Below are positions 58,049 through 64,000 of a DNA stretch of 64,000 nt, in pieces. Location of the stretch: assembly GCA_035048485.1 (NCBI GenBank), contig CM068587.1, positions 38,479,501-38,543,500 on the forward strand. Direction: 5' to 3'. Each line of letters starts with the position of its first letter. Position 1 is the first letter of the stretch. The notes beneath the pieces are model-generated. The model was given only the letters and a program-made list of their open reading frames with translations, ran no database searches and was not told the DNA's origin. The translations under genes were made by a program, and so were the position numbers. The stretch comes from Pteria penguin. Taxonomy: Eukaryota > Mollusca > Bivalvia > Pterioida > Pteriidae.

Positions 58049-61000
58049 CGATCGCCATTTTTTTCACAAGAGTTACCTTTCTTGAACGGTTAAACGCTAC
58101 TTCCGGTTTCGATTTCTACGCCTATGAAATATCTATACACCTTCCAAAACAAGGTCAAAACGCGAATGTATGATTGTTCCACTAACATTTAACAATTAAG
58201 GCGGATTAAAAAGGTAGCTACAGCTACAGTTATTACAATGTCATGTTAATTTGTTCATGGATGCTTGAAAAATAATGTGATTAAATCCCCATTATCCTCA
58301 ATACACTGGCTTGGCGGGTGAAGGCAATGGCAAAAGTCATGATGGTACTGACAGGATGGGGAATTTTGCATTTGACAGTTTGACAGACAAGTACTCATAA
58401 TTATGATTCATTCTCTCATATGAGTGGTTGTTCCCCTTATTGTAGAGTATTGATCAAGTTACACATGTAGTGTATATTTAAGTATTACTAGGTTTAATAA
58501 ACATAGAACATATATAATATACCTTTAATTTGTGCACTAGATCATGCACATTGCAACAACTTAGGTCTCTTCAGTGATGCACTTTGCGGAATGATTGGAA
58601 TTCTCATAATATATAAATATTTGAAGAGCAGTGTTGAAACCAATATGACAGAATTGTGGCACAATATACAACTTGGGTGGACTCCTAAGCTCTCTGGTAT
58701 TGTGACAGCTTAGTAACTCAGAGATTGCTGGTTAGATCAGATCTCTCTCCCTCATTGTTTCACAATACTGAATAGTATGAAGAGTATATACATACAATCT
58801 AGTAGCTGTTTTCCATTGTAAGCCCAGCTTTGTTTCACTTCAACTAAGAGTTGCACACATACATGTAATTTTACACATTAATTGTGAAAAGAGCAATATA
58901 CTAATTTAAGACTGCTTCAGTATTTATTCATAAACAGCAGAGCAAATAAAACAACCAATATGAGGTGAGGAGTAGGACAAGGTTAAAGGCGGATCAAGGA
59001 AAAATTATTTGTAAGGAGAGAAGGAGTGAATAGTGTAGGTGAGGGTGATAATTTACCCCTGTCCATCTCCTCAAATATAAATTATAGCAACAACTTTATG
59101 GTGAATACATATAATTACAAGAAACCCTCAAGGATGGTATGACCAGATTGGCCTAGCAATCTGGTCAACAGTTATTTGAATAATTATTAGGGATCAATTG
59201 AACTAGTTGGTTACTTTAAAATAAGAAGCAGATATAGAGATTAATTAGCTTTAGAGAAAAAATGTTACATTTTGTGCATCTTATCAATGGTATGAAGCCT
59301 TTTTCCAATATTTATTTTGCACAATATTTAAGATAAATGCACCAGCTGTAATGATTCATACCACCATAAATGTTCAAAAGAATACTGCAGGTGAGAATTT
59401 GTAAATGTATTTACATGTATCAATTAAAATTTGACATAATATTACATATGATTTAAAGCTATATACATTTATGTAATATTTAAAAATCTAAACCAAAGAA
59501 TTTTATTGTGCGCATGTGTATATGTATGTATATATATACATATTTAAACATGAAAATACCAATAAAATACCAATAATTCATCAGTTTATTGTAAGCAAAT
59601 TGAGGATGTACATTTTCAAGCTTACAGATCTTTAATGGATTACTTTTACTTATTAAAGAGATTCTTTGCCTTATCTTATACTCCATGCAATATTTATCTG
59701 TCATCATTTTGAATGTTATGCGCTAGCTACTCCATACCTAATCATACATGTGCTTTGATGTTGTGATTTTTCTGCATCTAATACTGCAACAATTACCTGT
59801 CATTTGAACATTAACCCAACCTAACCACCCTGTGCTTTGATGTCTTGCATTACATTATTTCAAACTACATGTATTTGCATGATGCTTATATTCTAGAATA
59901 TCCTATGCTTTAGATGTTGTCATTTTTTGCATCTAGTACTGCAATATTTAATGCCTGTGATTTTGAATATTTACCCTACATAACTGCACTGTACTTTAAT
60001 GCTGTGCTTTATATTATTTAAAACTATCTGCATGGTGCTTATATTCTAGCATGCTCTATCACTAACTGTCAGTGTTAATTAATTAACAATCAAATAATCA
60101 CACAATTTGCTTTTCATTATTCTGTAAACTCAAATTAAGTCTATTGTTACATCAGCTAGATTCTATTCCATATTATGCAGCATGCACTGAACATATTGAT
60201 ATTTATGAAACTAATTGCTCAATAATTTTATTTTTGAGTTTTGGTGCAAATGAAATTTTTGAATTTATTGTTCTAATTAATATAAACAATGGTTTTTTTT
60301 TTACTTCAAATCAGGTCTGTCATAAGGACCCTTCCCAATGGAAATTTCGTTGATTTTTCCCCAAATTTCTCAATTTTTTTTCCTAAACACTTATCTCTTA
60401 GCATTATACCAATGGGGCAAAAATTCCCAAATGAGAAGATATAGGCGTATTTGAAAAAATGAAACTCTAATACCGGTAAATACATTATTCATATGTAAAT
60501 ACTTGTGCTTATGTATCCTTTGCATTCATACAAACTGTCAGCTTCAGACTGAAACAACTTTTGTATATCCACAATTTGTCTTACAATATACATGCTTGCA
60601 TTCAATTCATACATCCTACTAGCTGACATCATCTATTTTTGTATTTACCATCAAGTTGACAGTCATGTCATATAGAATATGTTGCTTAACAGAATGTTCT
60701 AACAGTGGATATAAACTTAAACTTTGGAAGAGTAAGATATGTCTTATTCAATTAGCATTGATGTTGAGAAGTGTCAGTCCGAAGGTTTTAACTGACAAAA
60801 TTTCATTAAGACTGACAATATGCAGAATTTTCTCTATATACTTCATAGTCCTGACTGACAAAATTTTCAAAATCACTTGAAATGCCTACCATGTTTAAAA
60901 AACTTTTCTACATCTGTTATTCACAATACAAATTATGGCAAATTTTCTTGTTCATGTGACCCACCTTTCAAGTTATTTACTTTTCCTTCAAAGGATAATG

Positions 61001-61696
61001 CAGTGGAACAGCAGTGTTAGGTGAAAACAGTTAATCATAGACATCGAAATGACCCAACAAAAATATGGACACCCAAACCTGACTCTACAATATGTTCTTT
61101 ACATTTCATGGATAATTATCAACCAATACTAATCCTTATTACACTTAACATTTAGGTCATAGTCAGTCTGTTACAACTCCTAGAGCCCCCCCCCCCACTT
61201 CCGTTTGAGAAAGGGAAATACTTCATCTAATTAATTAATGAGAGTCATGATTGGCTGATGTGATGTAAGGAGAGAGGGACTACTATTTCAATGTATCAGG
61301 AGCTGTGACTGGATGAAATTATTTGATCAATCTATAAATAAAGATCGATTCTGCTGTAAAATCATGATTTTTTATCTCATTTGACTAATGTAAAAAAGGG
61401 GTTGTTGTTTACATTTGAATTTTGGCAAATTTTGGGGGTGACCCCATTCCAGCATGATTTTCTCGATATTAAGGTGGATATCCAATAGTAAACTGTTAAA
61501 ATTCTGATAGAGGAGGGTCTGACAAACATTTTGATATGTGGATTATATATAGCTAAAATGTAGGATTTTTGTGTAAATCTTGCTGGAATTTTGGTAATTT
61601 AACATGGGACCCTATGGGAAATGGAATTACTATGCTTAATGACCTAAAAATGATGAAACTTCAATAGATAATCCAACAGAGCTTCTCAAAATAAAT
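58049..61696. other. AT-rich interior of the putative transposon, no gene seen
   Basis: Only short frames without known domains occur. A loose repetition of TGTGCTTTGATGTTGTGATT / TGCATCTAATACTGCAA text occurs near 59750-60010 (three diverged ~110 bp copies). A short C-run lies near 61186. Confidence 0.5.
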
Positions 61697-62023
61697 CTAC
61701 TGTTGCATCACTTCATACAGCACATTTATCACACAATTCTCAGATTGCCAGAACATATAACAATATACATATAAAAGGGTTACTGTTCCATCCTCCAGTG
61801 TCGAAATTCGGTGATATTGACGGATGTCATCTTTCAATGCATTTTTAAAAGAAGTGACAATTGGAACTTGCATTTTTGATGCTGCAAAACATAAAGCAGC
61901 GAGTTCAGTTTTGGTTCCATCTCGACTTAGACCCCTTTTTTCTAGGAAAGAACGTAGTTCATCAATTTTCCGAGAGAGAAAATGAGGCAGATCATCGATG
62001 TCATTATCCATAGTAAAATACAT
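61697..62023 (-). CDS. SAP-like domain exon, possibly partial gene
   Basis: A 108-residue frame with a true ATG. Residues ~16-52 (LSRKIDELRSFLEKRGLSRD, then GTKTELAALCFAASKMQVPI) fit the SAP fold: a helix, the RGLS...G.K.EL loop, and a second helix. SAP domains bind DNA, and similar N-terminal SAP segments precede YqaJ-type nuclease domains in some invertebrate proteins as I recall. After about residue 80 (STLEDG) the sequence turns hydrophobic and unlike a domain, so the true exon may end near there at a splice site. It begins about 250 bp inside the right inverted repeat of the 58031-62277 element and points inward, so it could be the first exon of an element-borne gene or a captured piece. 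I found no downstream exon. Confidence 0.5.
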   Translation of the reverse strand: MYFTMDNDIDDLPHFLSRKIDELRSFLEKRGLSRDGTKTELAALCFAASKMQVPIVTSFKNALKDDIRQYHRISTLEDGTVTLLYVYCYMFWQSENCVINVLYEVMQQ

Positions 62024-62282
62024 GAAAAGTCATCAAAGCTATGTACAGTGTATTTGTACTAAAATTCTATAGTAAATATATACAAAAAGTTGACAAAGAG
62101 AACATCATAAAAATATCGGCACTTCTATTTGCAATAATCAACCGCTATGGTGTGTTAACTCTCATCTATCAACAGTTACTAATGACGCTTTGTTTACACC
62201 GGAAGTAACGTTTAACCATGGCGCGTCAATCGTTACGCACGGTAGATAACTCGTACAAATAATACTGGATTGGTCTATAATT

Positions 62283-62560
62283 GCAATGAGTAGCGATGAT
62301 TTTAATACCAGACTCGACGATTGCGATGGGTCGCGGTGGGATTGCGGTGGGTTGCGGCGATTGCGATGGGTCACGATGGTAAAGTACGGGTCAGAGCATT
62401 TGCTATGGCTCTCGGATATGGAAAGTGATATAGATTGCGGTGATTCGCCGCAAAAAATCACCGTAACGGTTGCGGTGATTTTCCACTATAAACTTAAACT
62501 GTCCGCGGCGGCAGAGCGGAAAATGTGTAATCCGCGTAGGCTGTACTGTAGATCGACGCT
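62283..62560 (+). repeat. CACCGCAA-family repeat (copy 2, inverted relative to 28824)
   Basis: Dense GCGATGGGTC / TTGCGGTGG motifs and a right end GCGTAGGCTGTACTGTA, complementary to the start of the copy at 28824. It is followed by the AGCTCACTTGAGCC text also found at 43064. Confidence 0.65.
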
Positions 62561-63193
62561 GGACATGCAATGACAATAGCTCACTTGAGCCTTCCTTGGC
62601 CGGTGGCCACGCGGCCACGTGCAAGAATCTCAAAAAAGATTAAGGAGAGTTTAGTCTTTTTTTTAAATAAATACAGTACATGTGACAAATCGATAAGAAA
62701 ACTATCAAAATTACTTACTTGTGATATCGATTCTTTCGTGGTACCGTTTTGAATTTCAAATCCTACCGCTTAACAACCACGCCAACTTCGATATGTCTGC
62801 GAGTACGAACCTGGAACACAGCCTTGACCCATGATTCCTTGCATTGCCAGCTGCACAAGCATTCGTGACGAGATTGCATCGTGTTTTTCTCTACAAAATG
62901 TGTCAGCTGCTGAAGTGTTACGAATGCAAAGTCGCGTTCTGCGAGATCTTACGTCATAGGCCTACTGCATGCACAAATGGCAAAATGAGAATATTGTTGT
63001 TTGCAGATAAAACAGCAGTTAGCAGAGATTATAGACCTTATTTGGAAAGTATATCGCCAAGATCGAGTAAGTTAAATGTTCATTTATTGGATTATAGGTT
63101 GCAAGTTTGCTGTGCAAACGCTTATTAGTCACCAGAGGCATGTACAGTACCGATATCGCCTGGTATCGCTAAAATTCCAACTTTTCTCTGACC
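62561..63193. other. No recognisable gene
   Basis: A 94-codon plus-strand frame (62844-63128) has several Cys and His residues but no zinc-finger spacing that I can match. GTGGCCACGCGGCCAC near 62606 is a short palindrome. Confidence 0.45.
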
Positions 63194-63313
63194 CTCTCCC
63201 ACTAGTCCGACAAATCTGACGTAGGGCATTTTTATCATTTGTCGTTTTGTCGTAGGGCAAAACGACAAATGATAAAAATGTCCTACGTCAGATTTGTCGG
63301 ACTACTCTCCCAC
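63194..63313. mobile_element. 102 bp fold-back element with perfect 9 bp target duplication
   Basis: Arms 63203-63249 and 63258-63304 (47 bp, one mismatch, starting TAGTCCGACAAATCTGACGT) enclose an 8 nt loop. CTCTCCCAC lies directly outside both ends (63194-63202 and 63305-63313). A 9 bp duplication with long inverted repeats is typical of Mutator-like non-autonomous elements. No protein is encoded. Confidence 0.9.
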
Positions 63314-64000
63314 AAACCGCTGATATCCAGAGTGGGAGAAGGACAGAATCTCAGGCGACAGAATTACGTGATTTGACACCACCTGTTATTAACAGTGTTT
63401 ACCAACGAAAAATAATTAAATTAAAATTAAATTAAATTCTTTATTGGCGTAACACATTAACATGTACATGTAATGTTTATTGTCGATATATATAACATTA
63501 TGATATGATATAGGCTATATATTATAACATGGCATAGCAATGATTATGTGTACATTATAATTTAAAACTATAAAAGACAATCATGACAAAGTGACATTAA
63601 AGGTATCTAAAGTTACCAGTGTAAAGGACAGTTCTGTGTGAATGAAGAATATAGAACTTTCAGACCTTATTTGAATAATCAAAGTACTTACAGTACTGGT
63701 AGCTGGACTTTTAGTAACTGGTCAAGTAGCGAAAGATTAAATTGGAGTTAAAATACAGTTGATAACAAATTCAAGGAAAGAAGAATTTACACATTTCATT
63801 ATGGAAAATATGAATTCTTAAATGAAATGAAGTTTATCATTGGTTAACTTTGATAAATTATAGATCTCGTAAGGCATGGCATCTACCCTAATGATCATGA
63901 TGAAAACTATAGATTCATTACTGTTTTAAAAGTTACACTGCCCTTGTCATGCTTTATTCTCTTGAACATAAAAGATATATCTGTCATCTCCTACTGCTAT
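63314..64000. other. No recognisable gene to the window end
   Basis: AT-rich sequence with an AAATTAAAATTAAATTAAAT stretch near 63418. No domain-bearing frame and no repeat ends seen. Confidence 0.5.

Larger units (their letters stand above)
58031..62277. mobile_element. Putative 4.25 kb inverted-repeat transposon with TAA duplication
   Basis: TAGACCAATCCAGTATTA (58031-58048) is perfectly inverted at 62260-62277. A second matching block, GGTTAAACG(C/T)TACTTCCGGT, lies about 57-60 bp inside each end, so the inverted repeats span ~80 bp with a diverged middle. TAA lies directly outside both ends (58028-58030 and 62278-62280), which would suit the TWA target of PIF/Harbinger elements. The interior is mostly AT-rich and non-coding apart from the SAP-like exon at 61697-62023. 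I see no transposase or DDE-containing frame. Superfamily assignment is tentative. Confidence 0.6.

Noticed and set aside
62844..63128. Cys/His-rich zinc-finger gene
   Set aside because: Cys and His spacing matches no finger type I know, and the frame lacks other support.

Overview
The window looks like animal (metazoan) nuclear DNA, most probably from a mollusc and plausibly a bivalve. It is AT-rich and full of repeats, has no bacterial-style gene packing, and carries several tRNA-derived SINE families, short inverted-repeat DNA transposons, palindromic minisatellites and a tyrosine-recombinase retrotransposon. The mollusc assignment rests on how familiar the SINE and dispersed-repeat sequences look, not on a search. 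I recognise no complete host protein-coding gene. The only convincing proteins are three in one retrotransposon and one SAP-like exon near the right end.

Layout. 1-23933: about 61.6 tandem copies of a ~389 bp satellite, cut by the left edge of the window and organised into higher-order repeats of 8, 5 and 2 units. 23934-25086: an abutting second satellite of ~174-176 bp (about 6.5 copies, partly alternating subtypes). 25087-31500: dispersed repeats, low complexity and several tiny CAGAGAC/GTCTCTG palindromes flanked by direct repeats. 31626-33325: a fold-back, a SINE and a palindromic 42 bp minisatellite. 35515-38876: a composite repeat with two ~844 bp copies around ~318 bp tandem units, rich in TGACGTCA octamers. 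39201-39765: a SINE and a decayed Ty3/Gypsy integrase piece. 41210-45536: dispersed repeats, two copies of a second SINE family and a 1.05 kb inverted-repeat transposon. 46333-49485: a local duplication, a 1.16 kb inverted-repeat transposon and a third SINE type. 50934-52300: a second array of the 42 bp minisatellite, in inverted orientation and split by a SINE. 53165-57826: a structurally intact PAT/Ngaro-type retrotransposon on the minus strand. 58031-62277: a 4.25 kb segment bounded by inverted repeats and TAA direct repeats, with a SAP-like exon just inside its right end. 63194-63313: a 102 bp fold-back element with a perfect 9 bp target duplication.

How the genes work together. Only the retrotransposon has a readable system: a CCHC zinc-knuckle protein (Gag-like), a reverse transcriptase/RNase H/Dam-like polyprotein and a tyrosine recombinase. 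They lie inside split direct repeats whose internal B1/A2 junction is identical to the junction that would form if the element circularised. This fits the circle-plus-recombinase integration model for this class.

Limits. All repeat copies were compared by eye. Superfamily names for the non-coding elements, and the exon-like reading of the satellite unit, are inference.
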